64,000 bases of DNA from positions 248,001 through 312,000 of the forward strand of contig JADJVK010000053.1 of assembly GCA_016710625.1 (NCBI GenBank), read 5' to 3'. Below the pieces are notes generated by a model, which was not told the DNA's origin, did no database searches, and worked only from the letters and a program-made list of their open reading frames with translations. Below are positions 1-9,297 of the stretch, piece after piece. How positions within the stretch are numbered: position 1 is the first letter of the stretch; each line of letters starts with the position of its first letter. Origin of the DNA: Saprospiraceae bacterium. GTDB taxonomy: Bacteria; Bacteroidota; Bacteroidia; Chitinophagales; Saprospiraceae. The position numbers were made by a program, and so were the translations under genes.

Positions 1-671
1 AACCCAAGAGCTGTTCGGGTAGCAAATTCGCCAACAACACCAGCACCCAAAATCACAACTTTTGCAGAAGGAACACCGCTGATGCCTCCCAACAAAACGC
101 CTTTGCCACCATTGATATTATTCATTAATTCAGCAGCAGTGAGAATGGCACTAAGTCCAGCAATTTCACTCATTATTCGAACTATTGGGAAAGAACCAGA
201 CTCGTCTTTGATGTATTCCATTGCCAAAGCAACAATTCTTTTTTGTCGCAACAGCTGAATATATTCCTCTGTAATCGTCGGGAGTTGTAGTGGAGAAATG
301 AGAATTTGATTGGGGTGCATGAGTTCAATTTCTTGAATGGTCGGTGGGGCTGCTTTTATGATGATTTCTGCTTTGAAAACAGCGGCTTTATCATCGATTA
401 ACTCTGCTCCTGCCTCTGTATATTCGATATCTTTGAAATTAGACTTTTCGCCAGCACCTCTTTCTACTAGAACATTGTAGCCATTGGCAACTAAAATTGC
501 AACAGAACTGGGCACTAAAGCAACTCTTTTTTCTTGTAAAATGGATTCTTTAGGTACGCCAATAAAAGACTTTTGGTGTTGTTGTTTTACTTCCAACGTT
601 TCAGTCTGATATTGCATCTGAACATCCGACAACACTTTGGGTATTTGTATGATAGGCTTATTTGGATCCAT
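1..671 (-). CDS. ald: Alanine dehydrogenase, 3' end cut by window edge
   Basis: The reading frame starts at ATG 671 and stays open for 223 codons to the window edge, so only the N-terminal half or so is present. An N-terminal extension of about 35 residues precedes the catalytic domain (IGVPKES, then KRVALVPSSV near residue 53). The family's substrate-side motifs and the start of the Rossmann NAD-binding loop (VVILGAGVVGEFA) lie near the cut end. The family (alanine dehydrogenase / NAD(P) transhydrogenase alpha type) converts L-alanine to pyruvate and ammonia with NAD+. It follows tsaE by about 25 bp on the same strand and is probably the last gene of the polA-cyclase-tsaE-ald run. The transhydrogenase alpha subunit is the main alternative; the N-terminal extension resembles the alanine dehydrogenases of Bacteroidota. 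Confidence 0.85.
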   Translation of the reverse strand, partial: MDPNKPIIQIPKVLSDVQMQYQTETLEVKQQHQKSFIGVPKESILQEKRVALVPSSVAILVANGYNVLVERGAGEKSNFKDIEYTEAGAELIDDKAAVFKAEIIIKAAPPTIQEIELMHPNQILISPLQLPTITEEYIQLLRQKRIVALAMEYIKDESGSFPIVRIMSEIAGLSAILTAAELMNNINGGKGVLLGGISGVPSAKVVILGAGVVGEFATRTALG

Positions 672-696
672 AATCTTAAGTAATAGATTTCGATGA

Positions 697-1119
697 TTAC
701 AAAAGTATTATTTTTCGGCTTAAATCTTCGTTTATTTGTATATCAATTTTCTTAATATTTTCTGGCAAGAGATTTTCAATTATTTGAGGCCATTCAATAA
801 AACAGAATTCATTGGAATATAAATAATCTTCAATTCCGATATCTAGTGCCTCTGCCTCTGATTTTAACCGATATAAATCCATGTGAAAAACCTTCTTGGT
901 GAATTGGTTTTCTTCATAATGATATTCATTGATGATGGAATAAGTGGGGCTTCCTATGGTGTCTTTCACTTTAAGATACTTACAAATCGCAGCGATTAAG
1001 GTGGTTTTGCCAGCACCCATTTCTGCTGCTAAGACGACCACTTTTGAAGAACCTAATGCCTCTAGAATCTCTGGTACAACACTTTCTAAAGTATTTAATG
1101 TGACGATCCAGGTTTTCAC
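697..1119 (-). CDS. tsaE: tRNA threonylcarbamoyladenosine biosynthesis ATPase TsaE
   Basis: This 140-residue protein has the full TsaE signature: a Walker A loop (AEMGAGKTTL, about residues 32-41), the switch-like GSPTYSIINEY segment, HMDLYRL and the C-terminal IEWP motif. TsaE is the ATPase partner of TsaB and TsaD, which place threonylcarbamoyl on A37 of ANN-reading tRNAs in the cytoplasm. The start codon is GTG at 1119, and it overlaps the stop of the upstream cyclase gene in the sequence GTGA, which suggests translational coupling. The length is normal for the family. The identification is secure; the unusual part is the upstream partner, a signalling protein rather than tsaB or tsaD. Confidence 0.95.
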   Translation of the reverse strand: MKTWIVTLNTLESVVPEILEALGSSKVVVLAAEMGAGKTTLIAAICKYLKVKDTIGSPTYSIINEYHYEENQFTKKVFHMDLYRLKSEAEALDIGIEDYLYSNEFCFIEWPQIIENLLPENIKKIDIQINEDLSRKIILL

Positions 1120-4100
1120 GGTTGATTGAAAGTTAGTTTATTAAGCCTTAGTTTGTAAAGATATTTTGGAGTGTAAGCATATAGATTTGTGTATAATTCT
1201 AAAGCCAATTGCCTGTGATTTTCTTTTCTTTCTAGTTTCCAAAGAATATAAATAATAGCTGCTTTTTCGATATCATTCGTAGCGAATTGATCCAATTGAT
1301 TTAGAAGGTTAATTGCTTCTGTTTGATCGTTTTTCAAAACAGCTAATTTAGCTTTGAGCAATTCGATATCAAGGTGTAGGGCTTTAATCAAATTCATATC
1401 GTGGTAGGCTTCAGCTTCGGCAATCACCTCTGCCACTCCATTCAAATCTTCTTTTGCAATAAGCACCTCTCCTTTTTCAACCAAACTAGCAATAATTAAT
1501 ATTTTGTTGTCAATCTCCTTTGCCTTTTGAATCGCTAAATTGTAATATTCTAAGGATTTATCAAATTTTTCGAGGAAAAAATAGATATCTCCCAATACAT
1601 TTAAAGCTTTGGCTATTCCTTTTCGATAATTTAATTTTTCACACAAATCCAAATTTTTGTTCATGTAATTAATTGCTTTATCAAAAGCTCCTTGTAAACT
1701 ATAAAGCCCACCAATTAACCCTAAAGCGATGGAGATTCCCTGTTTATCGCCAAGTTGTTGGCAAATTTCAAGGTCTTCAAAATAGAGATCCATTGCCTTT
1801 TGGTAGTTTCCCTTCCGTTCATAAACGGATCCTATACAGCCCAAAGCAATAGAAACTAACAATTGATTTCCCAACATCTTGCTCATTTCCAATCCTTTTT
1901 GGTAATGATCCAATGCCATTTCAAAATCTCCTTTCTCGAAATATACAATTCCTATATTGGTGTGTAAAACTGCCAAACTTCGAGTATCGTTGGTGCCATC
2001 TGTTAGATTCAATTGATCAGAAAGACATTTGATGCCCAAATCAAACTGGTTTTGGTTCATATAGGTCAATCCAAGATTTGCAACCAATTGGGCACTAGTA
2101 GGGAATTGATAATTTTTATTGATTTGGATAGCTTCGATAAAATATTCTTTAGCTTCCTCGTATTTCCCATGACGAAAATAAAGATTTCCCAAATTGCCAT
2201 TTACGATTGCACGTAACTTAAAATCGTCCTTTTGAATGAAAATATCTAAAGCACTTTCAAGAATAATTTTTGCAGAATCGTAATTTCCTTTTAACAAATA
2301 AAGATTGCCGAGTGTATTTTTGATTCTTCCGATTTGCAGCGTTAAATGATTGCTTTCGGCTAGGAGCAGTGCCATATTGCATGTATGCATACTCTTGTCC
2401 CACTGCCCAATTTGCTCTTGTAAAGTCGCTTTTTTTAATAGAATATTTACTTTGTTTTCAACCAAATTTTCTACATCTAAGTATTTTATCAGCTTATCAT
2501 AGAACTCAATAGCCTGTAAATTTTGGTATTTTTTTCTAGATTTATCTGCTGATTTTCGTAGATAATAGATGGTTTTCTCTGTGTTTTCAGCCTTTTCATA
2601 GTGAAAAGCTAAGTCCTCATATCGATCTTCAATCCTATCAACATATATTTTTTCGATAGCTACCCCAATAAGAAAATGTATTTCTTTTAGTCTCGATCGA
2701 AGCTGCATATCATAAACTGCCTCCCTAAGTAAACTATGTTTGAAGATATATCGCATTTCGTTCATTGCCCGCCAAATTTGGTTTTCTTCAGCAATGACAA
2801 TTTGCTCATTCAGAATCGTATGATAATTATTATGATTAGCAAATTCGGACTGATTATACATCACTTCTGAGAGAATCGGCACCTCAAATTCTCTGCCGAT
2901 TACAGCAGCAGCTTTCACCGTACTTTTAGCTAAAGCTGATAGCCGATCTACCCTTGCCACCAAAATACTATTGATGGAATTGGATAATTTAACTTCACTT
3001 TTTTGAATTACCCAAGTGTTGTTTACTTTTGATAACGTATTGTTTTCCAGCAAGTAATCTAAGACTTGTTCTACATAAAAGGGATTTCCATTGGAAGATT
3101 TTTCGAGAATTTCTACAATATCTTCACTAATGACTCCTTTCAATTTGTTTTCTGCAAAATGTAAGATATCGCTTGATTCGAAGGAAGAAAGATTAATGTC
3201 GAGGGTTGGAATGTTGTTTTTTAGTAAGATTTCATCTTCAATTATATTTAGCTTGTTTCCATTGTCCATATATCTTGAAGTGAACAACAGAAACATTGGA
3301 AAATCTTTACAATATTGGATGAATTCGTGCACCACCTCTAATGTACTTTCGTCGCTCCAATGTGCATCCTCAATCAGGATAATAGAAGATTTTAATTTTG
3401 ACAAAGATTTTAAAAGAACATGGATTGCAAATTTCGTATTTTCATATCGACCCTTTGCATCTAGCATTTCCCACAAAGAATTTTCTTTAAAAATACCCAA
3501 TATTGCTAAATAAATGGGTTTTAGTCTGTTAAATTCTTGAAGAAGTTCTGTTTCTTGAATATCTGCTAATTGCTTTGAAATGTTGTCAAAGACATATTCA
3601 AAGTTTTGTTGATTATAGGTTTTGCTTTCTTCATTGATTTGATGAAAAAAGTTTTTTAGGTAATAAATAAATGGATTAAATGGTTTTTTTAATATTTGAT
3701 CACATTGACAATGGATAATTTCAATAGAATGGTTGGAAGAAAAATAGCTAACAACTTCATAAGCTAACCTACTTTTTCCGATGCCTGCTTCTCCAGCAAT
3801 GGCTGCAATTCCTGCAAAATTTCTATTTATTATTGGTTTTGCAAAATCAATTAACTGAGTTAGTTCTTTGTTTCTGGCAACCATTTTTCCAACAAATTCT
3901 ATGGGCTGAAAATTTTTGGATCCCAGCAATTGGTAAGTAGGCACCTCACCCTCCAATCCTTTATAGCGAATTTTTCCTTTATATGCGAATTTGAAGTTTT
4001 TTTCCTTACTGATATTTTCATCTACCAAGACTTCTCCCCAATTCGCAAAAGTCATTAATCGAGCTGCTAAGTTAACCATGGAGCCGATGGCGGCATATTG

Positions 4101-5111
4101 GGACCGTTCTGCTCCGCCGATGATTCCAGCAAAGGCAACACCTTCGGTAATGGCTGTTCTGAACTTAATATTTGAAGTAGCAAAATGTTCGTTAAGTGCA
4201 CCGACAAAGGATAATGCTCTTTCCGTATTGTTTTCAAAAGTAATTGGAATACCAAAAAAGACTGTAATTACACCGCCTTTGTCACCAAAATCTATTTCTT
4301 TAAAATAGCCAGAAAAATTCTGTACCTCATGAAGAATGACACTGACAAACTGATTTATTTCAGAATAAGTATCTAGGTTTTCAAAAGAAATAAAAACTGA
4401 AACGATGGAGCGAAATTCTCCATTATTGCTCATTTCAATTATTTCTTTAGTATAAAAGTGTTCTAAAATATCTAAACGAATCGGTTGTGATTTTTCATTT
4501 TGTGCGACTGGAAGATTTGTCTCAAAAGAAAATCGGTCAAGTTTGCAAAGCTTATGGTCAATAAAAAATGGAATATGATGGTAGTGGAAGATATCACTAA
4601 ATGACAAATCTGCCACAATCTCCCCAGCATTTGCAACCAATTGGTTAGTGGAAGAATTGTCGATAGCATCTCCTTTAAAATAAAAGGCTAGCTTTTCATC
4701 ACCCACAATTCCCCAATCGATTTCTCCTTTTGACAAACCAATTTTTACAGTAATGGAAGATTCTTCGAAATTCATTCCATTTTCAAAAAGTTGATAAATG
4801 GATTGCAAAGTCTGTAAAAAGGTCGTTTCTTCTACTTCAGATTCAATAAAAATTCCTGTAAGTGCATCGCCTGCAAAGTAGGGAACAAAGCCACCTCCTT
4901 TATGGATTTCATAAACTAATGCCCCAAAAATTTGATTTAAAATAACAGATAACCTTTCTGACCCAAAGGGTCCTTGTTTCATCAACTTTTCAGTTAATTT
5001 GGTAAAACCCGACATGTCCAAAAATATGGCATAGGCTTGTATTTTTCCTTCATACAAGCCATTGGACATGTTTTTAACAACAAAATCAGGTAATAACCTT
5101 TTGGTTATCAT
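1116..5111 (-). CDS. Dual class III nucleotide cyclase-ATPase-TPR protein (soluble adenylyl cyclase-like)
   Basis: This is a 1331-residue cytoplasmic protein with no signal peptide. The first cyclase homology domain (about 25-190) has both metal-binding aspartates, D32 in FLDMSGFT and D82 in FAGDAL, and a KIGLSKGEI segment. The second (about 228-400) lacks the first metal aspartate (FISFENLD), but keeps a DKGG lysine and the VNLAAR asparagine/arginine motif. A STAND/AAA-type ATPase follows, with Walker A AGEAGIGKSR near 440 and a Walker B-like IILIEDAHW. The C-terminal third (about 860-1310) is a long array of TPR units. The order C1-C2-ATPase-TPR is that of animal ADCY10 (sAC), in which C1 and C2 form one pseudo-heterodimeric active site. 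It is therefore probably an active adenylate cyclase. From memory of human sAC, the positions equivalent to the bicarbonate-binding Lys95 and Arg176 are Tyr and Ser here. The gene sits 25 bp after polA and overlaps tsaE by 4 bp. Confidence 0.85.
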   Translation of the reverse strand: MITKRLLPDFVVKNMSNGLYEGKIQAYAIFLDMSGFTKLTEKLMKQGPFGSERLSVILNQIFGALVYEIHKGGGFVPYFAGDALTGIFIESEVEETTFLQTLQSIYQLFENGMNFEESSITVKIGLSKGEIDWGIVGDEKLAFYFKGDAIDNSSTNQLVANAGEIVADLSFSDIFHYHHIPFFIDHKLCKLDRFSFETNLPVAQNEKSQPIRLDILEHFYTKEIIEMSNNGEFRSIVSVFISFENLDTYSEINQFVSVILHEVQNFSGYFKEIDFGDKGGVITVFFGIPITFENNTERALSFVGALNEHFATSNIKFRTAITEGVAFAGIIGGAERSQYAAIGSMVNLAARLMTFANWGEVLVDENISKEKNFKFAYKGKIRYKGLEGEVPTYQLLGSKNFQPIEFVGKMVARNKELTQLIDFAKPIINRNFAGIAAIAGEAGIGKSRLAYEVVSYFSSNHSIEIIHCQCDQILKKPFNPFIYYLKNFFHQINEESKTYNQQNFEYVFDNISKQLADIQETELLQEFNRLKPIYLAILGIFKENSLWEMLDAKGRYENTKFAIHVLLKSLSKLKSSIILIEDAHWSDESTLEVVHEFIQYCKDFPMFLLFTSRYMDNGNKLNIIEDEILLKNNIPTLDINLSSFESSDILHFAENKLKGVISEDIVEILEKSSNGNPFYVEQVLDYLLENNTLSKVNNTWVIQKSEVKLSNSINSILVARVDRLSALAKSTVKAAAVIGREFEVPILSEVMYNQSEFANHNNYHTILNEQIVIAEENQIWRAMNEMRYIFKHSLLREAVYDMQLRSRLKEIHFLIGVAIEKIYVDRIEDRYEDLAFHYEKAENTEKTIYYLRKSADKSRKKYQNLQAIEFYDKLIKYLDVENLVENKVNILLKKATLQEQIGQWDKSMHTCNMALLLAESNHLTLQIGRIKNTLGNLYLLKGNYDSAKIILESALDIFIQKDDFKLRAIVNGNLGNLYFRHGKYEEAKEYFIEAIQINKNYQFPTSAQLVANLGLTYMNQNQFDLGIKCLSDQLNLTDGTNDTRSLAVLHTNIGIVYFEKGDFEMALDHYQKGLEMSKMLGNQLLVSIALGCIGSVYERKGNYQKAMDLYFEDLEICQQLGDKQGISIALGLIGGLYSLQGAFDKAINYMNKNLDLCEKLNYRKGIAKALNVLGDIYFFLEKFDKSLEYYNLAIQKAKEIDNKILIIASLVEKGEVLIAKEDLNGVAEVIAEAEAYHDMNLIKALHLDIELLKAKLAVLKNDQTEAINLLNQLDQFATNDIEKAAIIYILWKLERKENHRQLALELYTNLYAYTPKYLYKLRLNKLTFNQP

Positions 5112-5136
5112 TATTTAAAAAATTTTATTTTAAAAA

Positions 5137-7965
5137 TTAATGAGCTTCTCTCCAATTTTTTCCAACTCCCGTTTCAACTAAAATAGGCACATTCAAACCT
5201 TCAATGGCATTTTGCATACAATTTGTAACAATATTTCTGACGATATCAACTTCCGTTTTTAAGACATCAAAAACCAATTCGTCATGTACTTGAAGTATTA
5301 ATTTGCTTTGGATATTTTTTTCTTTGAATTGCTGATGAATTTTAATCATTGCCATTTTTATCAAATCCGCTGCTGTCCCTTGTATTGGGCTATTGATTGC
5401 CATTCTTTCTGCATTACTGCGGGCAAGGGAATTTCTAGAATCAATATCTCTCAAATATCGTCTTCTTCCCAAAAGAGTAGCGACATAATGGTGATTTCTT
5501 GCAAATTCAACTGTTTTGTCCATATAGTTTTTCAAGCCACTATATTGAGCAAAATATTGTTCGATCAATTGTTTTGATTCAGCTCTTGGAATACCTAATT
5601 GTTGAGAAAGATTCTGAGCCCCAGCCCCATAAATAATGCTAAAATTAACCGTTTTAGCATTTCTTCTCTGGGTGGCAGTCACTTCGTCTAAAGGCACATT
5701 ATACACTTTTGCAGCTGTAGCTTTGTGAATATCATGACCGCTACTAAATGCCTCTAACATGGATACATCCCCACTGATTTCAGCAATTAACCGCAATTCT
5801 ATTTGTGAATAATCGGCAGAAAGCAACACATGATCTTCATCCCTAGCGATAAATGCCTCTCGAACTCTGCTTCCTTCTTTGGTTTTTATAGGTATATTTT
5901 GAAGATTCGGATTGTTGGAGCTCAATCTGCCTGTTGCTGTCAGAGCCTGATTAAAAGAGCTATGGATTCTGCCCGTTTTTGGGTTCACCATTTTGGGCAA
6001 AGAATCTACATAGGTTGATTTCAACTTCATCAACCCTCTGAATTTCAATATTTTTTCAATAACAGGATGAATGCCATTCAAATCATTGAGGGCATCTTCG
6101 TCAGTTACATATTGTCCAGTTTTGGTTTTCTTTTTTGTATAAGGAATTTTAAGGTGCTCAAAAAGAACTTCGCCTACCTGTTTGGGGCTGCCAATATTGA
6201 ATCTTAAACCTGCAAGGTTGTAGATTTCGTCTTCTACAATAAAGATACTCTCCGTCAATTCTTTTGAATATTCTGAAAGAAATTTGCTATCTAAATTGAT
6301 TCCTTCATATTCCATATCGACCAAAACTTTGATCAGCGGGCATTCCATTTCTTCAAATAATTTGTGAACGCCTTCAGATTTTAGTTTGGGTTCTAAAACG
6401 TCTTTCAATTGCAAAGTGATATCAGCATCCTCAGCAGCATATTCTTTCACCTTTTCAATGGAGACATCCCTCATATTTCCCTGCAATTTGCCCTTGCTAC
6501 CGATTAGGGTTTCGATAGAAATAGGGGCATATTTCAAATAAGACTCAGACATGTAATTCATGTTGTGTCTGAGTTCAGGCTCGATTAGATAATGGGCTAT
6601 CATTGTATCAAAATATTCACCTTTCAACTCAATCCCATATCTTTTTAACAGAATAGCATCATATTTGATATTTTGACCAACTTTTTGTATGTTTTCATTT
6701 TCAAACAGTGCTCTGAATTCTTCCAAAATTGTTTCTGCTTCACTTCTGTTTTCAGGTATCGGAACATACCAAGCTTCATGAGCTTTAACGGAAAATGACA
6801 TTCCGACTATTTCTGCCATATTTGCATCAATATCAGTTGATTCACTATCGTAGCAAAAGAAAGGTTCTGCACTTAAAGCATCCACAAGTTCTTTTCTGAG
6901 TTCTTTTGTATCAGCTAATTTGTAATTATGTGGGGTGTTTTCTATGTTTTTCTCTGCAATTTTTGGTGGAGTAGGGGCAAAACCACTTTCTCCAGGTTGG
7001 TCATTGTCAAAAAGGGAATATTGCTGCGATCCAGAGGCATCCGAAACTGGTTTCGGTGTTAATTTTGGTGATGGGGACACTTCAATTTGACTGCTTCCCA
7101 ATATAGCAGTAGCTAAAGTTCGGAATTCTAACTCAACAAAAATTTCATTTAATGCTGTCTTATCAAAAGGGTCAATCGTATAATCTGTTGCGTTGAAAGC
7201 GATGGGAACATCAATATCAATGGTTGCTAGTTTTTTGGATAGCAGCCCTTGTTCTGCAAAATTTTCTACATTTTCCTTTTGTTTTCCCTTTAGGTCAGCT
7301 GTGTTTTGAAGGAGTGCTTCGATGGAGCCGTATTTGTCAATGAGAGTAATTGCAGTTTTTTCGCCGATTCCAGGTATGCCTGGGATATTATCCACCTTAT
7401 CTCCTTCGAGCCCCAATATATCAATAACTTGCTCTACTTTTTTTATTTTCCATTCTTCTAAAATTTCAGGAACACCCAAAACTTCGATTTCTGTTCCAGA
7501 TCTTGAGGGTTTATAAATAAAGATGTTTTCGGACACCAATTGAGCATAATCTTTATCAGGAGTCATCATGAAAACTTGGAAATCCTCCTTTTCTGCTTTT
7601 TTTGCAATTGTCCCAATCACATCATCTGCCTCATAGCCATCCAAGGTTAGAATCGGGATTTTGAAGGCTTCGAGGATTTTTTTGATATAGGGTAAGGCAA
7701 AAGTGATGTCTTCTGGTTGTGCATCTCGATGTGCTTTGTATGGTTCATACATTACATGGCGAAAGGTGGGGGTTGGTAAATCAAATGCAACTGCAATGTG
7801 AGAGGGTTTTTCTTTCCTTATCAAATCCCAAAGCATACGGACAAAGCCATTGATGGCGGAAGTATTCCATCCTTTCGAATTGATTAGTGGTCTTGTGATG
7901 AATGCATAATGAGCTCTATAAACTAAAGCATGACCATCTAGCAAAAACAATTTTGATTTTGACAT
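5137..7965 (-). CDS. polA: DNA polymerase I
   Basis: The product is about 942 residues and carries all three Pol I domains. The N-terminal 5'-3' exonuclease opens with LFLLDGHALVYRAHYAF and includes GYEADDVIGT and the GIPGIGEKTA helix-hairpin-helix. The 3'-5' proofreading domain keeps DxE (YDSEST), GQNIKYD and YAAEDADIT, so it looks active. The polymerase domain has motif A DYSQIELR (about 715), the O-helix RRNAKTVNFSIIYG and motif C QVHDELVFDV. The enzyme fills gaps and removes RNA primers in repair and lagging-strand synthesis. An upstream in-frame ATG at 8001 exists, but the conserved N-terminus starts at ATG 7965 (MSKSKLF), which is preferred. It is the first gene of a minus-strand run that continues into the large cyclase gene 25 bp downstream. 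Confidence 0.97.
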   Translation of the reverse strand: MSKSKLFLLDGHALVYRAHYAFITRPLINSKGWNTSAINGFVRMLWDLIRKEKPSHIAVAFDLPTPTFRHVMYEPYKAHRDAQPEDITFALPYIKKILEAFKIPILTLDGYEADDVIGTIAKKAEKEDFQVFMMTPDKDYAQLVSENIFIYKPSRSGTEIEVLGVPEILEEWKIKKVEQVIDILGLEGDKVDNIPGIPGIGEKTAITLIDKYGSIEALLQNTADLKGKQKENVENFAEQGLLSKKLATIDIDVPIAFNATDYTIDPFDKTALNEIFVELEFRTLATAILGSSQIEVSPSPKLTPKPVSDASGSQQYSLFDNDQPGESGFAPTPPKIAEKNIENTPHNYKLADTKELRKELVDALSAEPFFCYDSESTDIDANMAEIVGMSFSVKAHEAWYVPIPENRSEAETILEEFRALFENENIQKVGQNIKYDAILLKRYGIELKGEYFDTMIAHYLIEPELRHNMNYMSESYLKYAPISIETLIGSKGKLQGNMRDVSIEKVKEYAAEDADITLQLKDVLEPKLKSEGVHKLFEEMECPLIKVLVDMEYEGINLDSKFLSEYSKELTESIFIVEDEIYNLAGLRFNIGSPKQVGEVLFEHLKIPYTKKKTKTGQYVTDEDALNDLNGIHPVIEKILKFRGLMKLKSTYVDSLPKMVNPKTGRIHSSFNQALTATGRLSSNNPNLQNIPIKTKEGSRVREAFIARDEDHVLLSADYSQIELRLIAEISGDVSMLEAFSSGHDIHKATAAKVYNVPLDEVTATQRRNAKTVNFSIIYGAGAQNLSQQLGIPRAESKQLIEQYFAQYSGLKNYMDKTVEFARNHHYVATLLGRRRYLRDIDSRNSLARSNAERMAINSPIQGTAADLIKMAMIKIHQQFKEKNIQSKLILQVHDELVFDVLKTEVDIVRNIVTNCMQNAIEGLNVPILVETGVGKNWREAH

Positions 7966-8149
7966 CTGTTGTAGTTGATTTACCTCACAAAATAAAGACA
8001 AATTACTAAATGGTGTATTTTATTAGTTGGATAATTTCAAATTTGAAAGGAATCAAAAAAAATTACAAATAGAAATACAACAGAAAAGGTTGATTTTTAA
8101 GATAAAAAAATGGAAAAAAAGGATAACTGATTTAGTTAAAGTCAGATAA

Positions 8150-8578
8150 TTATTTGAAATAATACAAAGCTAGTTTGTATCCTTCAAGCCCTAATCCAAC
8201 GATTTTACCCACACATTTTGCGGAAAGATAAGAGTGGTGTCTATATGATTCTCTTTTGTAGATATTTGAAATATGTACTTCAATGACTGGAGTATGTATT
8301 GCTCCGATAGCATCGGCAATAGCAATGGAAGTATGACTGTAGGCTCCTGCATTTATAATGATTCCTTCTTTTTCATCAGCCCATTCATGCAATTTATCAA
8401 TTAAAAGTCCTTCGTGATTGCTTTGGAAATAGTCAATTTCATATCCAACAAATTGTCCTTGAAGTGCTTCCAAATATTCTTCAAAAGATTTTGAACCATA
8501 CACTGCTGGCTCTCTGTTCCCTAAAAGATTGAGATTGGGTCCATTGATAATGCCAATTTTTTTAGTTGTTGTTTCCAT
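8150..8578 (-). CDS. aroQ: 3-dehydroquinate dehydratase, type II
   Basis: The small (about 142 residues) type II dehydroquinase catalyses the third step of the shikimate pathway, 3-dehydroquinate to 3-dehydroshikimate. The active-site lid NLNLLGNREPAVYG supplies the catalytic Arg and Tyr. INAGAYSHTSIAI binds substrate, and EVHISN plus RHHSYLS complete the site. ATG 8578 (METTTKK) is preferred over the in-frame ATG 8587, because homologues start just before the KIGIINGPN strand; either start overlaps the end of the upstream reductase gene by 17-26 bp. It is the last gene of a three-gene run with the polyprenyl synthase and the reductase. A 184-bp AT-rich gap separates it from polA. Confidence 0.95.
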   Translation of the reverse strand: METTTKKIGIINGPNLNLLGNREPAVYGSKSFEEYLEALQGQFVGYEIDYFQSNHEGLLIDKLHEWADEKEGIIINAGAYSHTSIAIADAIGAIHTPVIEVHISNIYKRESYRHHSYLSAKCVGKIVGLGLEGYKLALYYFK

Positions 8579-9296
8579 ACAATTCAAAAATTATCTGATT
8601 CCGACTATATCCTAATTTTAAGAAAATATTTACTACTGCCTCATCAATCATTTTGCTCCAACCACACAAATAGAACTGTCTTTGCTCCGTTTTAGTTGCA
8701 TATTTTTCCATATATACATTGTGCACATGCCCTTTTGCCCCTTCCCAATCGGATTCTCTTGATAGGACGATTGTATAGTCAAAAGAAGGAAATTTTGCCT
8801 TTATTGATTCAAAATCTTGTTGGAAAAGAATGTTTTCCTTATTTCGAGTACCAAATATTAAATGTATTTTTTGATTGAATTGATTTCTATTCAATTTATC
8901 CATCAAAATGCTCCTAAATGGAACAACCCCAGTCCCCGTACAAATCATAATGATTTCGTTTGGGTTGTCGTCCCCCAAGATAAATGTCCCTTCGGGTCCT
9001 TTAAATTTTAAGGTATCACCTACATTTAAGGTATCCACGAGATAGGTTGAGCCTAAGCCGTCCTCGATTTTTGAAACACACAATTCCAAATAATTTTCAT
9101 CTGTTGGTGCATTTGCAATAGAATAGCTTTTCCATCGATTCAACCTTTTTTCTCCCACAGGCAAATCTAAGGTGATAAATTGACCAGCGGTGAATTGAAA
9201 ATCAACTTCGGAAGGTAGGGTTAGTCTAATTAATTTCGTGTTTGGGGCGATGAAATCAGTGCTACTCACTTCACCAAAATACCATTGGGTTGCCAT
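8562..9296 (-). CDS. Ferredoxin-NADP+ reductase-like FAD oxidoreductase
   Basis: This 244-residue flavoprotein has the two-domain ferredoxin-NADP+ reductase fold. The FAD-binding beta-barrel ends in the RxYS-type motif RWKSYSIANAP (about residue 54). The NAD(P)-binding half contains the GTGVVPFRSIL loop and a C-terminal FYLCGWSKMIDEAV segment. The length matches the short bacterial Fpr type, and no 2Fe-2S cysteine cluster is present, so it is not a full oxygenase reductase. The physiological partner cannot be read from the sequence. The gene starts one base after the polyprenyl synthase gene ends and overlaps aroQ, which points to one transcript. Confidence 0.85.
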   Translation of the reverse strand: MATQWYFGEVSSTDFIAPNTKLIRLTLPSEVDFQFTAGQFITLDLPVGEKRLNRWKSYSIANAPTDENYLELCVSKIEDGLGSTYLVDTLNVGDTLKFKGPEGTFILGDDNPNEIIMICTGTGVVPFRSILMDKLNRNQFNQKIHLIFGTRNKENILFQQDFESIKAKFPSFDYTIVLSRESDWEGAKGHVHNVYMEKYATKTEQRQFYLCGWSKMIDEAVVNIFLKLGYSRNQIIFELYGNNN

Positions 9297-9297
9297 A

